From: COMBO-56-21 sp038852315
GTDB taxonomy: Archaea; Thermoplasmatota; Thermoplasmata; UBA10834
Direction of reading: 5' to 3'
Assembly (NCBI GenBank): GCA_038852315.1
Contig: JAWCKF010000004.1
Coordinates: 44,809-108,808, forward strand
DNA: 64,000 nucleotides
Shown here: piece by piece, positions 1 through 7,842 of the stretch
How positions within the stretch are numbered: the first letter of the stretch is position 1
Layout of the letters: each line of letters opens with the position of its first letter
The notes under the pieces: generated by a model
The model's database searches: none
The model's input: the letters and a program-made list of their open reading frames with translations, nothing else
What the model was told of the DNA's origin: nothing
Program-made: the position numbers and the translations under genes

Positions 1-228
1 AGCCCTCAGTTCATCGCAGCGTATCCTGACCGAGTTGGAGTCGATCCTGACTTCGCTCCCGAGGGCGAATATCGCGTCCATGGTGGCCTTGGTGTCTTCT
101 GACAGGAGAGGGTTCCTCAGTGTGAAGCTCTCGTGGGTCAGCATCCCGAGCACCATCGCCCTGTGCGTGTATGACTTCGAGGGCGGCGCTGTGACGGTGC
201 CGCGCGGCACTGAAGGGCGGACTACAAT
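1..228 (-). CDS. aroA: EPSP synthase (3-phosphoshikimate 1-carboxyvinyltransferase), N-terminal part only
   Basis: This is the fifth enzyme of the operon and would transfer enolpyruvyl from PEP to shikimate 3-phosphate. Reading the minus strand in the frame after aroK gives the family signature TAPPSKSYTHRA near the N-terminus, followed by LSEDTKATMDA. The gene runs off the left edge, so only about 76 codons are present. There is no ATG, GTG or TTG at the expected start. An ATT at 228-226 lies about 11 nt after a strong GGAGGTG ribosome-binding sequence and overlaps the end of aroK. The first in-frame standard codon is a GTG at 210-208, which still keeps the signature. The family call is firm; the start is uncertain. 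Confidence 0.8.
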   Translation of the reverse strand, partial: MVVRPSVPRGTVTAPPSKSYTHRAMVLGMLTHESFTLRNPLLSEDTKATMDAIFALGSEVRIDSNSVRIRCDELRA

Positions 229-1085
229 AGCCGTGGGACCACCTCCGGGGCGGGGGTCTCGTTGATGCGCGCTCTGAGCACAGCGCCTCCGAGCGCCTCA
301 AGTGCTCTCACCACAGCTGACGCTTCGGTATGCGAGCACAGCGCCACCGTGGCAGGGCCGGTTCCAGATATGCCGGCTGCGAGCGCCCCGTGCCTCCTGG
401 CGGCCTCCGCTGCATCCTCCGGCACGTCCAGCACTTTTGCGTAAGCTCGTGAGTTCAATTCCATGGCCTTCATGTAGCTGCCCTTCATCGCCAGGTCGAA
501 CGCCTCTTCAACCTTCGCCCTTATGGGGCTGAAGTCCAGACCCTTGATGCTCGCCTTCGTTATCCGCCGCTCGGGTACATGGATGACCACGCTCAGGTCG
601 GGGTCCATCCTCCCGCGGCCGAGTATGGTGAAGCTCCTGTTGTTGGTTACAACGACGCCGCCGAGGTAGCACGCGGCGGCATCGTCGAACGCTCCAGTGA
701 TCGTAACGCCAGCCTTGATGGACTCCTCGATGCCGGCCATGATGAGCTCCATGTCCGTCAGGTTCGCATCCAAGGCTCTCGCGGTGGCCAGGCCGACCGC
801 GTTCGAAACCGCGCTGCTGCTCTTCAGGCCGCGCGATATAGGTATCTCTGACCTTATGGTGACCCTGCCGTGAACCTCCTTTCCAGCCTTCGATGCCACG
901 GCTCGCACGCATCCTGCGACCAGGTTGCCGCCCTCATCGCCCTCGGTCGTCAGAATGTCCCCTCGCCCGGGCTCGAGGTGGGCGACGACATCCGTCTCGA
1001 GGGAGATTCCGAATGCGGCGCCCTTGCCTGTCGCTATGGCGTTCACTATTGTCGCCGCCCCCCGACACGCGGCCCTGCCGATCAT
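222..1085 (-). CDS. aroK: Archaeal shikimate kinase, GHMP superfamily
   Basis: It phosphorylates shikimate with ATP. This is the archaeal GHMP-type enzyme, unrelated to the bacterial P-loop AroK. The 287-residue protein has the GHMP phosphate-binding motif GLKSSSAVSNAVGLA at about residues 86-100 and a C-terminal glycine-rich GISGTGPA motif. Its length is normal for the family. It overlaps aroDE upstream by 4 nt (ATGA type) and its end overlaps the presumed aroA start, which indicates translational coupling in one mRNA. A homoserine kinase is the main alternative within GHMP kinases, but the position between aroDE and aroA argues strongly for shikimate kinase. Confidence 0.92.
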   Translation of the reverse strand: MIGRAACRGAATIVNAIATGKGAAFGISLETDVVAHLEPGRGDILTTEGDEGGNLVAGCVRAVASKAGKEVHGRVTIRSEIPISRGLKSSSAVSNAVGLATARALDANLTDMELIMAGIEESIKAGVTITGAFDDAAACYLGGVVVTNNRSFTILGRGRMDPDLSVVIHVPERRITKASIKGLDFSPIRAKVEEAFDLAMKGSYMKAMELNSRAYAKVLDVPEDAAEAARRHGALAAGISGTGPATVALCSHTEASAVVRALEALGGAVLRARINETPAPEVVPRLL

Positions 1086-2566
1086 CCGAGTGCCCTCCTC
1101 GCGGCCTCGCGCATCGCATCGACGTCAGGCTCGATCCCCGTCCAGAGCCTGAACGACTCCGCCCCCTGCTGGACGAGCATCTCGAGGCCACCATATGCCC
1201 TCGCTCCCCTCGATTCCGCGAGCCGCATCGTCGCCGTCACGGGCGGGTTGAAGACTATGTCTATCAGCACATTCGATGGCTCGAAGAACCTGCCGTCTAT
1301 GGGACTCTCGTCGGACACGCCCTTCATCCCCATCGGGGTGCAGTTAACGATCAAATCATAGTGCAGATCGCGCCTGCGCCTGAGCTCGCTGGGCCTGATG
1401 GGGCGCGCTCCGAAGTCGCGCGCGAGCCTGCGCGCCCTGTCCATGTCCTTGTCCGTCACAGTCAGCTTCGCGCCCCTCTCCCGGAGGACATACGCGACTG
1501 CCCGCGCGGCTCCGCCAGCGCCCACCACCAGCACCCGGGTTCCCGGGATGATGTCCTTTTTACCTTCAAGGAGCCTTGAGAATCCGTATACATCCGTGTT
1601 TTCTCCTTCAATCAGGCCGCCGCGGAATATGAGTGTGTTCACCGCCCCCGTCGCCTTCGCCGCAGGGCCCTTCCGCGAGCAGTTCCTGAAGGCCCATGCC
1701 TTGTGGGGAATCGTAACATTGACTCCCCTGAAGCCTAGCCTCACGAGCGTGCGGAGGGCCAACCTCGTGAGCTTGTTCGGCGGAACATCGAGCGGGACAT
1801 ACGCTCCCGTAAGGGAAGCCCTGGCCATCGCCGCCTCCTGCATGGGCTTGGAAACGCTGTGCGATACGGGATGGCCCAGCAGCCCGAGCAAGAGCTTCTT
1901 CTCATCTAGCAGACGACGCTGTGCGGCGATGTCCAGCTGTCCGGGGGCCGCCTCCCGCCCGGGGAGGCAAGCGTACGCGAGCTCGGCCCCCATCTCCGCG
2001 GCGCACACGCGTGTGAGCTGTCCCTGGGTCCCCATCCCAACGAGCGAGAACCTGCGATTTGCTTTGGCAGCGCCTATCCCGACCTGAGCGAGCATCAGCG
2101 CGTGGCCAGCATGCTCGCAAGGCATCGCAACCTTGCCTATGTCCGCTACTTCACAGGCCCTCCTTAGCGCGTTCTGTACTGCCTTCTTTGATGCCGGCCT
2201 GGAGAAGTGCTTAGAGGCGATTATGACGGGCCTCGGGTCTTCCTCTGCGAGACGGCGCAACGCGCCCCCATCTCGCTCGAGCTCCATATCGATGTACTCG
2301 AAGTGGGCATCGGCAGCAAGCCTCAAGATCTGCTCTCTGTTGCGAGGACCCAGGCGGGATCTGCCACCTTCGATTGCAGACCTCAGCGTGGCTATCGCTG
2401 GCCCCAGGACGGCCTTCCTGGCGTCAGCGACCGAATCGTCGCTGAGCTCGTCAAGCTGGTCCAGCCTCACCTCGACGATGTCCGCTCCGGTTTGGAACGC
2501 GGCCCGCGAAGACTCGGCCAATGCATCGATGGACTTCTCGACTAACGAGCCGACCAGGTATGTCAT
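1082..2566 (-). CDS. aroDE: Fused 3-dehydroquinate dehydratase (type I) / shikimate dehydrogenase
   Basis: A 494-residue bifunctional enzyme for steps 3 and 4 of the shikimate pathway. The N-terminal 220 residues are type I dehydroquinase: VEVRLDQLDEL near the start and the IIASKHF segment that should carry the Schiff-base lysine. The C-terminal 270 residues are shikimate dehydrogenase: LLGHPVSHSVSK, GVNVTIPHK with the catalytic lysine, and a Rossmann glycine motif VVGAGGAARAV. Both halves look intact. The gene starts with ATG one base after the stop of DHQ synthase and overlaps aroK by 4 nt. Fusion of these two activities is known from plants and some microbes; in many archaea they are separate genes. 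Confidence 0.94.
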   Translation of the reverse strand: MTYLVGSLVEKSIDALAESSRAAFQTGADIVEVRLDQLDELSDDSVADARKAVLGPAIATLRSAIEGGRSRLGPRNREQILRLAADAHFEYIDMELERDGGALRRLAEEDPRPVIIASKHFSRPASKKAVQNALRRACEVADIGKVAMPCEHAGHALMLAQVGIGAAKANRRFSLVGMGTQGQLTRVCAAEMGAELAYACLPGREAAPGQLDIAAQRRLLDEKKLLLGLLGHPVSHSVSKPMQEAAMARASLTGAYVPLDVPPNKLTRLALRTLVRLGFRGVNVTIPHKAWAFRNCSRKGPAAKATGAVNTLIFRGGLIEGENTDVYGFSRLLEGKKDIIPGTRVLVVGAGGAARAVAYVLRERGAKLTVTDKDMDRARRLARDFGARPIRPSELRRRRDLHYDLIVNCTPMGMKGVSDESPIDGRFFEPSNVLIDIVFNPPVTATMRLAESRGARAYGGLEMLVQQGAESFRLWTGIEPDVDAMREAARRALG

Positions 2567-2567
2567 C

Positions 2568-3596
2568 TCACTTCTCCCGTATGGTTTCCTTGACGCGCAT
2601 CCCGAAGTGCCTCCCGCCCTCTTCCAGCTTGAGCAGTATCGGGTCGCCTATCTTCAGCTTGGACACTGACACGACCTTGCCCCTGGAGTAGACACGGATC
2701 GTCTCAGCGTTCTGGACTATCGTGGAGCAGCTCTGCCCTTCCGCCTCCGCCTCTATGAGGAGCAGCGGCCTCCTCTCCACCTTGGTCCTGCCCACGACCA
2801 CCTTTCTGGTATGTCCGTCGGCCCCGACAACCAAAGCCTCGTCACCGCCGGCGAGTTCAGAGAGGTACCTCGTGCTGCCGTCGGGCATGAGTATGTAGGC
2901 ATGGACCGGTCCCGCGTTCACCCTGAACGGCCTCGAGGCAGCGTACTCAGATTCGAGCGTCTCGGAGTGGATCAGGAATAGCCCGGAGGATTGGTTCCCG
3001 ATCAGCATCCCCTCGCCCACGCTGAGCATGGAGCAAGTGTCTATGCACACCCTGTCGCCGAGGCCTAGCTGTCTCAGGCCAGTTACTCTGCCCTCGACGA
3101 GCTGAAGACGAGGAGACGACTCCTCCACGAGCTTGCGCAGCTTCGCGAGTTCATCCAGCTTATCTGGCACGAAGAGCACGCCGTCCGCGCCCCTCTCCAT
3201 GGTCTCGAAGAACAGCTTGGCCTCGCTCGCTGTTCGCGCCAGCATCATCAGCTTCGACCCCGAGCCCTGGAAGTGCACTATCAGGTTCTCGAGAGGGATT
3301 ACCTTCCAGTCCTTAGCCGATATGACGACGGTGCTCTCCCGTCCAGAGAGCCTCCTAGCCCGCAGCTCGTCCTCCTTGCCCCTGATCTCGACGAGCGTGC
3401 CTATCTTCTTCCCGTCTTCCAGGAAGTCCTTGCCCTGCATGACTATGGTCCTGAACCTGCCCAGCTTGGTGAAGGAAAGGTCCCTCCTCTCGAGGACTAT
3501 CGTGTCGAAGCCGTTTTCGAGGGCTGCGAGCGCTATGCGCTTCCTGTTCTCACTGCTGGGCTGGAAAAGGGCGCCAACCCAGATCTGGCGGTCTAT
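2568..3596 (-). CDS. 3-dehydroquinate synthase, archaeal type II
   Basis: The archaeal enzyme converts 2-amino-3,7-dideoxy-D-threo-hept-6-ulosonate to 3-dehydroquinate by oxidative deamination. Recognisable family segments are GNQSSGLFLIHSETLE and RPFRVNAGPVHAY. The first ATG in frame (3440) would give only 290 residues and cut off an N-terminus that looks real: the frame stays open to 3599 and encodes WVGALFQPSSENRKR and LAALENGFDTIV, which matches the expected start of this family. No ATG, GTG or TTG is available there. An ATA at 3596, or a CTG at 3599, follows a GGTGATC ribosome-binding sequence that overlaps the stop of the upstream gene. I give the ATA start (342 aa). Function is secure; the exact start is not. 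Confidence 0.85.
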   Translation of the reverse strand: MDRQIWVGALFQPSSENRKRIALAALENGFDTIVLERRDLSFTKLGRFRTIVMQGKDFLEDGKKIGTLVEIRGKEDELRARRLSGRESTVVISAKDWKVIPLENLIVHFQGSGSKLMMLARTASEAKLFFETMERGADGVLFVPDKLDELAKLRKLVEESSPRLQLVEGRVTGLRQLGLGDRVCIDTCSMLSVGEGMLIGNQSSGLFLIHSETLESEYAASRPFRVNAGPVHAYILMPDGSTRYLSELAGGDEALVVGADGHTRKVVVGRTKVERRPLLLIEAEAEGQSCSTIVQNAETIRVYSRGKVVSVSKLKIGDPILLKLEEGGRHFGMRVKETIREK

Positions 3597-3603
3597 CAGT
3601 TGA

Positions 3604-4389
3604 TCACCGCCTATAAGCGTCCTGAGGCATCATGTCCTCGAAAACGACCCGGCCTATAGCCCTTGTGATGAAAGCCACATCGTCGTGCTGGAACACGTTC
3701 CTGCCGATGGAGACTCCTCTGGCCCCCGCCCTGATGGCCTCGTGGACCATCCTCAGCACAGCCAGATCGTCGTCCATCTTCGGACCGCCAGCGATCACGA
3801 CCGGGATTGGTGTTCCCTGGACGACCTCCTTGAAAGTCTCGATGGAGCCTGTGTAGTTTGTCTTGACGATGTCCGCGCCCAGCTCGGCGGCCAGCCTGGC
3901 GCAGTGCTTCACCGCTTCTGGATCGAACTGGCTCTTGATGTTCTTTCCCCTGGGGTAGCACATCGCAAGGAGGGGCAAGCCGAGCTCCCTGCACCTGTCC
4001 GAAACCATGCCGAAGTCGGCGACCATCTTGTCTTCCCCGTCGCCGCCTATGTTGCAGTGGATCGATACGGCGTCGGCGCCGATGGCGGACGCGTCGTCAG
4101 CCCTCGCCACGAGCACCTTGTAGTCTGGGTTGGGCGAGACCTTCGTGCTCGCGGATATGTGCACTATCAGCCCGAGCCTTCTGCCGACAGTCTCCCCCAG
4201 GTGCGGGACCAAGCCCTTGTGAACCACGATGGCGGATGCGCCACCCTCGGCTATCTTGTCGACGGTGGTCCTTATGTCGGCTATTCCCTTGACCGGGCCC
4301 ATGGATACACCGTGGTCCATCGGGACTATGACGGTCCTGCCAGTGCCCTGGTGGAATATCCGCCTGAGTCTGATCGCCTTGCCAATCAT
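3604..4389 (-). CDS. 2-amino-3,7-dideoxy-D-threo-hept-6-ulosonate synthase (ADH synthase), class I aldolase family
   Basis: First committed enzyme of the archaeal aromatic pathway that bypasses DAHP. It condenses 6-deoxy-5-ketofructose 1-phosphate with aspartate semialdehyde. The 261-residue protein resembles archaeal class I FBP aldolase, with VIVPMDHGVSMGP near the N-terminus and the IVKTNYTGS segment expected to hold the Schiff-base lysine. Direct linkage to DHQ synthase II separates it from the glycolytic paralog. It is the first gene of the operon, preceded by GGTGAG and a TATA-like box. Confidence 0.9.
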   Translation of the reverse strand: MIGKAIRLRRIFHQGTGRTVIVPMDHGVSMGPVKGIADIRTTVDKIAEGGASAIVVHKGLVPHLGETVGRRLGLIVHISASTKVSPNPDYKVLVARADDASAIGADAVSIHCNIGGDGEDKMVADFGMVSDRCRELGLPLLAMCYPRGKNIKSQFDPEAVKHCARLAAELGADIVKTNYTGSIETFKEVVQGTPIPVVIAGGPKMDDDLAVLRMVHEAIRAGARGVSIGRNVFQHDDVAFITRAIGRVVFEDMMPQDAYRR

Positions 4390-4539
4390 CCGCTCACCGA
4401 CCGATGACCGTGCTATTTTTTGTCACTGTGCTCGCCATCGCGCTGGACGTATAAGTCGCTTGCCTCTGGATGGCGGTTTAGATGCGTACACTGGTCGCAA
4501 TATTAATCTATTACTGTACACATGTTGTCATCGAGTGTT
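4390..4539. promoter_or_regulatory. Divergent promoter region between the aro operon and the ACT-domain regulator
   Basis: For the minus-strand operon, a run of A/T (AAAAAATAG on the minus strand, 4411-4419) lies about 25 bp before the ADH synthase start. For the plus strand, AATATTAATC at 4499-4508 is a TATA-like element that predicts transcription start near 4530. That is downstream of the first ATG (4522) and supports the second ATG at 4540 as the real start of the regulator. The back-to-back arrangement would allow joint control. Confidence 0.5.
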
Positions 4540-5040
4540 ATGTGGGACAAGATCGCAAACTACTTCGAGAAGTATCCGTCGCAGGCGAAGGTCGCGAGGT
4601 ACATGCTGAAGTACGGCCTCCGCATAGACAAGGAGCAGGTCTACTGCGGGGACGTGCAGATCGCAGATTCGGCCCTTGCGAGGGCTGCTGGCGTCGATAG
4701 GAGGGTGGTCAAATCCACGATAGAGACCATCAAGAGCGACCCGACGCTGTTCAAGTTCTTCTCCCAGCTACTGCCGACGAACCATCTGAAGAACGCCGCG
4801 TCCGCAATGGGCTGGAGCGCGGTCGAGATAGTCCCGACCAATGCGCACGAGCCAGGCATAATCGCAGCGGTCTCTGACATCCTCGCCAGGGGAGGCATCA
4901 GCATCAGGCAGGCGATAGTCGACGATCCCATGACCTCCGAAGAGCCGAAGCTCTTCATCGTGACAGAGAGCCAGGTCCCCTCCGACCTGATACCAGCCAT
5001 TCGACAGGCGAAGGGTGTCAAGGGCGTTACGATATACTAG
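4540..5040 (+). CDS. ACT-domain regulator of amino acid metabolism
   Basis: A predicted amino-acid-responsive regulator of the archaeal COG2150 type. The N-terminal half (MWDKIANYFEKYPSQAKVA, then ALARAAGVDRRVVKSTIE) looks like a winged or simple HTH DNA-binding domain. The C-terminal half (VEIVPTNAHEPGIIAAVSDI and IRQAIVDDP) is an ACT domain, which normally binds an amino acid. I place the start at 4540 because homologs begin MW and because of the TATA position; ATG 4522 would add six residues. It sits divergently to the aromatic operon, so feedback control of that operon is a natural inference. No ligand can be read from the sequence. Confidence 0.82.
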   Translation: MWDKIANYFEKYPSQAKVARYMLKYGLRIDKEQVYCGDVQIADSALARAAGVDRRVVKSTIETIKSDPTLFKFFSQLLPTNHLKNAASAMGWSAVEIVPTNAHEPGIIAAVSDILARGGISIRQAIVDDPMTSEEPKLFIVTESQVPSDLIPAIRQAKGVKGVTIY

Positions 5041-5079
5041 GCCGAGAGGATCACGACGCACTTGCCAGGCCGGTGACGG

Positions 5080-5979
5080 ATGGCTACAAGCAGCGATTCG
5101 ACCAAGGCGTATCTCGCCATCGTCACGGCTGTGGTGTCCGTGTCGTTCGCCTCCATATTCATAAAATGGAGCGAAAGCCCTCCATTCATCATAGCCGCGT
5201 ACAGGCTGTCCATCACATGCCTGATCCTCGCGCCCTACATGCTCGCGACGGACGGATTCAGCAGGCTCAGGAATCTCAGCAAGGGCGAGTTCCAGTTGAT
5301 TTTGTTGAGCGGCGTGGCGCTCGCGTTCCACTTCGGTTTGTGGATCGTCTCTCTCACGCTCACGCTTGTCGCCACATCTGTCGTGTTGGTGACTTCGCAC
5401 CCCATGTTCGTCGCCGCTGTCCAGCACTTCCTGCTGAAGGAGCGCGTGAGGCGCGTCGCTGTCGCAGGGATAGCCATTGCGTTCACGGGCGTGGCCGTGA
5501 TCGCCGTGTCGGACTGGGGCGTCGGGCCAGGGACTCTGCTGGGAGATATGTTGGCTTTCCTCGGCGGCATATGTGCGGGTATATACTTCCTCTCAGGAAG
5601 GCTGGCGAGGCAGAAACTGGAAGTCGTGCCCTACTCCTTCTCGGTCTATGGACTCGCTGCAATGCTCCTTTTCGTGGGCGCCTTTGCATCAGGAGACGAG
5701 TTGATAGTGGTGGCGCCCAGGGAACTCTTGCTGTTCGTCGCCATGGCAGTGGTCCCGACGATATTCGGCCACACGATGTTCAACTACGCTCTGAAGAAGG
5801 TCCCGGCACACGTCGTTTCTACGAGCGTCCTCGGTGAACCCGTCGGAGCTTCGATACTCGCCTTTCTCCTGCTGCCAGGCGAAACACCCGGCATCCAGAT
5901 TATCGTGGGCGGGTTCCTCGTCGTCACCGGCCTGTTCATCGTGCTTTCCAAGGGCCAGGTGACGGATGTGCCATCGTGA
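5080..5979 (+). CDS. EamA/DMT-family permease
   Basis: A 299-residue integral membrane protein with about ten hydrophobic segments in two EamA repeats, typical of drug/metabolite exporters. Repeat 1 contains VSFASIFIKW and TSVVLVTSHPMFVA; repeat 2 contains FGHTMFNYALKKVPAHVVS and GEPVGASILAFLLLPGE, both classic DMT features. Substrate cannot be read. It follows the ACT regulator by 40 bp on the same strand, so it may be co-transcribed and could export an amino acid or aromatic compound; that is inference. A second DMT gene lies at 45875-46783. Confidence 0.88.
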   Translation: MATSSDSTKAYLAIVTAVVSVSFASIFIKWSESPPFIIAAYRLSITCLILAPYMLATDGFSRLRNLSKGEFQLILLSGVALAFHFGLWIVSLTLTLVATSVVLVTSHPMFVAAVQHFLLKERVRRVAVAGIAIAFTGVAVIAVSDWGVGPGTLLGDMLAFLGGICAGIYFLSGRLARQKLEVVPYSFSVYGLAAMLLFVGAFASGDELIVVAPRELLLFVAMAVVPTIFGHTMFNYALKKVPAHVVSTSVLGEPVGASILAFLLLPGETPGIQIIVGGFLVVTGLFIVLSKGQVTDVPS

Positions 5980-6051
5980 ACTCGAGTATGCGAGCTAACG
6001 ATAAGCCCAGAAAGCACAAAGCACCAGAAGAGCATACCAGTCCGACCTGCG

Positions 6052-6408
6052 ATGCCCGGGCGCAAGATATGTCCTAACTGCAAGTACTCGAACGACGAGA
6101 ACGACTACTACTGTCGATACTGTAAACAAGAGCTACCCGAGGTCAAGGGCGAATTCCAGATGCGACCACGGCCCGCCAAAGTGCAGGCGGCCCCTGCGCC
6201 GCCTTCAAAGCAGTGTCCTGAGTGCGGTGCGGAGTTGCAGCGGGAAGGGGTGTCCTGCACGTCATGCGGGTGGCAGTCTGGGCCCGCCGCGGTTCCAACG
6301 AAACGGCCTAGCAGCCGCAGATGTCCTGCATGTGGCCGAAACATAAGGGATGATTCGATCTTCTGCGAATACTGTGGTTTCAGGCTCGCAGGGCAATCGT
6401 ACCGCTGA
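6052..6408 (+). CDS. Zinc-ribbon protein with three CxxC pairs of ribbons
   Basis: A 118-residue cytoplasmic protein made of three rubredoxin-like zinc ribbons joined by low-complexity linkers: CPNC...CRYC near the N-terminus, CPEC...CTSC in the middle, and CPAC...CEYC at the C-terminus. The linkers are rich in Pro, Ala and Arg. There is no membrane segment or other domain. Proteins of this make-up are common in archaea and usually have no assigned role; nucleic-acid or protein binding is likely. It is on its own, 73 bp after the permease. Confidence 0.72.
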   Translation: MPGRKICPNCKYSNDENDYYCRYCKQELPEVKGEFQMRPRPAKVQAAPAPPSKQCPECGAELQREGVSCTSCGWQSGPAAVPTKRPSSRRCPACGRNIRDDSIFCEYCGFRLAGQSYR

Positions 6409-6564
6409 AGCGTCGGAAGCTGGCGTGTCGCCGCGAAGGTGTCCTGACCTCTCGCTTTCGATATTCCTTCGAAGATGCCACTAGCCTGATGTTGGACCTT
6501 TTGAAACGCGCTGTATCGGTTTGAGCGGTCCCAAACTCTAATGAACTAGCTCGGACCGAGGAAA

Positions 6565-6825
6565 GTGTCTCCTATGACCTACGATGATGAAGATTTAGAA
6601 GTAGCGAGAATGTCTGGAGGAGATATCGCCTCATGGCGGATTCCGTCGGCCGTTAGAGAAGCAGAAGTGAAGAAGCTGGAAGCAGAGGGCAAGGTGGCCG
6701 AGGCATGGAAGTCTAAGCACGTCACATTGGAGGACAGAGGAGGTTTTGAGGGAAAGAGCTTCCTCTATCTGATTCTGCTGCTCGTTGTAGTGGGAGTTAT
6801 CGTCATGGCCATTGCTCTTGTTTGA
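6565..6825 (+). CDS. Small C-terminally anchored membrane protein, unknown function
   Basis: An 86-residue protein with an acidic N-terminus (MTYDDEDLEVARM from the ATG at 6574), a charged alpha-helical middle (AVREAEVKKLEAEGKVAEA) and one C-terminal membrane segment (FLYLILLLVVVGVIVMAIAL). The tail ends two residues later, so the bulk would face the cytoplasm. Start may be GTG 6565 or ATG 6574; GAGGAAA lies just upstream. I do not recognise the family. Flanking sequence of 156 bp before and 184 bp after shows no other gene. Confidence 0.6.
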   Translation: MSPMTYDDEDLEVARMSGGDIASWRIPSAVREAEVKKLEAEGKVAEAWKSKHVTLEDRGGFEGKSFLYLILLLVVVGVIVMAIALV

Positions 6826-6963
6826 ATCTTGTATTGACAAAATCGATTTCCTGATCGGGAGAAGCAGAACCCCATCTGCGAATGAAGTGAGGCTCTTGTT
6901 ATCCCGAACTCGATTCTTCTATTGCTACTACGGACAGGAGCCGCTGTGGCTTTAACACCCGTA

Positions 6964-7000
6964 CCTTTCATGTGAAAAGGATATCCCCCACCCAGTCGTA
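6964..7000 (+). promoter_or_regulatory. Promoter and likely operator of the Lrp/TRASH regulator
   Basis: AAGGATATCCCC (6977-6988) contains a TATA-like centre about 26 bp before the ATG at 7010, implying a leaderless transcript. Immediately after it, CACCCAGTCGTA (6989-7000) fills the space between TATA and start. The same 12 bases recur at 7992-8003. CCTTTCATGTGAAAAGG (6964-6980) is an imperfect inverted repeat just upstream. Placement between TATA and start is typical for archaeal autorepression. Confidence 0.45.
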
Positions 7001-7009
7001 GCATCCATC

Positions 7010-7675
7010 ATGGGTCTCAATCTCGACGAGATCGACCGAAAGATACTGAGAGAGCTGCAGGAGGACGGAAGGGCGTCGTTCCGCGACATATCGTCTCGCA
7101 TAGGCGTTAGCACCCCCACAGTCAGCGCGAGGGTGCAGGCGATGCTGGACATCGGCCTTATCAGGGGATACTCTGTGAATCTCGACTCAGGCCTCCTGGG
7201 ACAGACGTCTGTGGCGCTCATCATAGACACGAAGCCGTCGGATCTAGACAAGGTCGTTGCTAGAATACAAGATGACGAGATTGTCAGGCAGATCTATGTG
7301 CTTTCGAACTCAAGAATACTCTGCATGCTATCCTTCTACGACCAATCCAGGTACAAGAAGTTCCTGGAAAGCCTCTCCACGATACCCGAGATCACGAAGA
7401 TCGAGAACTCGGTCGTCCTGAAGGCGGCTAAGGAGGAGCCGAGAGCGTCTCTCACGGACGAGGCCGGCCTGTTGGTCAAATGCTACTACTGCGGCCGGGT
7501 CATCAAGGACGAGGGAGTGAAGATCAAGCTCGACGGGAAGTACCATTACCTCTGTTGCTCCGTGTGCGAGAAGATGTACAGGGAAAAATACGACAGGCTG
7601 AAGAAGTCGATAGGTACCATCAGACCGCATGAAGCGTCGGTTCAGCTGGCACCAGTCCACCAGCACTCGGCCTGA
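7010..7675 (+). CDS. Lrp/AsnC-family regulator with C-terminal TRASH metal-binding domain
   Basis: A 221-residue transcription factor. Residues 1-60 are an Lrp winged HTH (LNLDEIDRKILRELQEDGRA, then RDISSRIGVSTPTVSARVQ). Residues 60-135 are an AsnC-like alpha-beta ligand/oligomer domain. The C-terminus is a TRASH domain with CYYC, then CCSVCEKMYREKY, a cysteine arrangement associated with metal (often copper) sensing in archaea. It is convergent with the YHS protein gene 23 bp away and is followed by thi4. Metal-responsive control of itself and its neighbours is likely; which metal is unknown. Confidence 0.87.
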   Translation: MGLNLDEIDRKILRELQEDGRASFRDISSRIGVSTPTVSARVQAMLDIGLIRGYSVNLDSGLLGQTSVALIIDTKPSDLDKVVARIQDDEIVRQIYVLSNSRILCMLSFYDQSRYKKFLESLSTIPEITKIENSVVLKAAKEEPRASLTDEAGLLVKCYYCGRVIKDEGVKIKLDGKYHYLCCSVCEKMYREKYDRLKKSIGTIRPHEASVQLAPVHQHSA

Positions 7676-7698
7676 GCATTCACTTGTCTTGTTGGTCA

Positions 7699-7842
7699 CT
7701 AGCTTAGATATCTCTCAGGATTCTTGTCGAACGCCTTCTTACAGCCGGGGGCGCAGAAGAAGTATTCCTTTCCCTGGTAGGTTGATTTCCACTTAGCGTT
7801 CTTCGGATCAACTTCCATCTTGCACACAGGATCGGTTGCCAT
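7699..7842 (-). CDS. YHS-domain metal-binding microprotein (47 aa)
   Basis: A short gene on the minus strand found by reading the frame directly. It starts ATDPVCKMEVDP, continues YQGKEYFFCAPGCKKAFDKN, and stops after PERYLS. This is a complete YHS domain: C in DPVCKMEVD and the FCAPGC pair are the expected metal ligands. A strong GGAGG lies 7 nt before the ATG. YHS and TRASH domains are related treble-clef folds and often occur together in copper or heavy-metal loci, so a role as small metal carrier under the adjacent TRASH regulator is likely. A longer 91-codon frame overlaps it but encodes nothing recognisable. Confidence 0.85.
   Translation of the reverse strand: MATDPVCKMEVDPKNAKWKSTYQGKEYFFCAPGCKKAFDKNPERYLS

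Noticed and set aside
6550..6575. RNase P-like GAGGAAAGT
   Set aside because: Only a short match; rest of the RNase P core is missing and it works as a ribosome-binding site.
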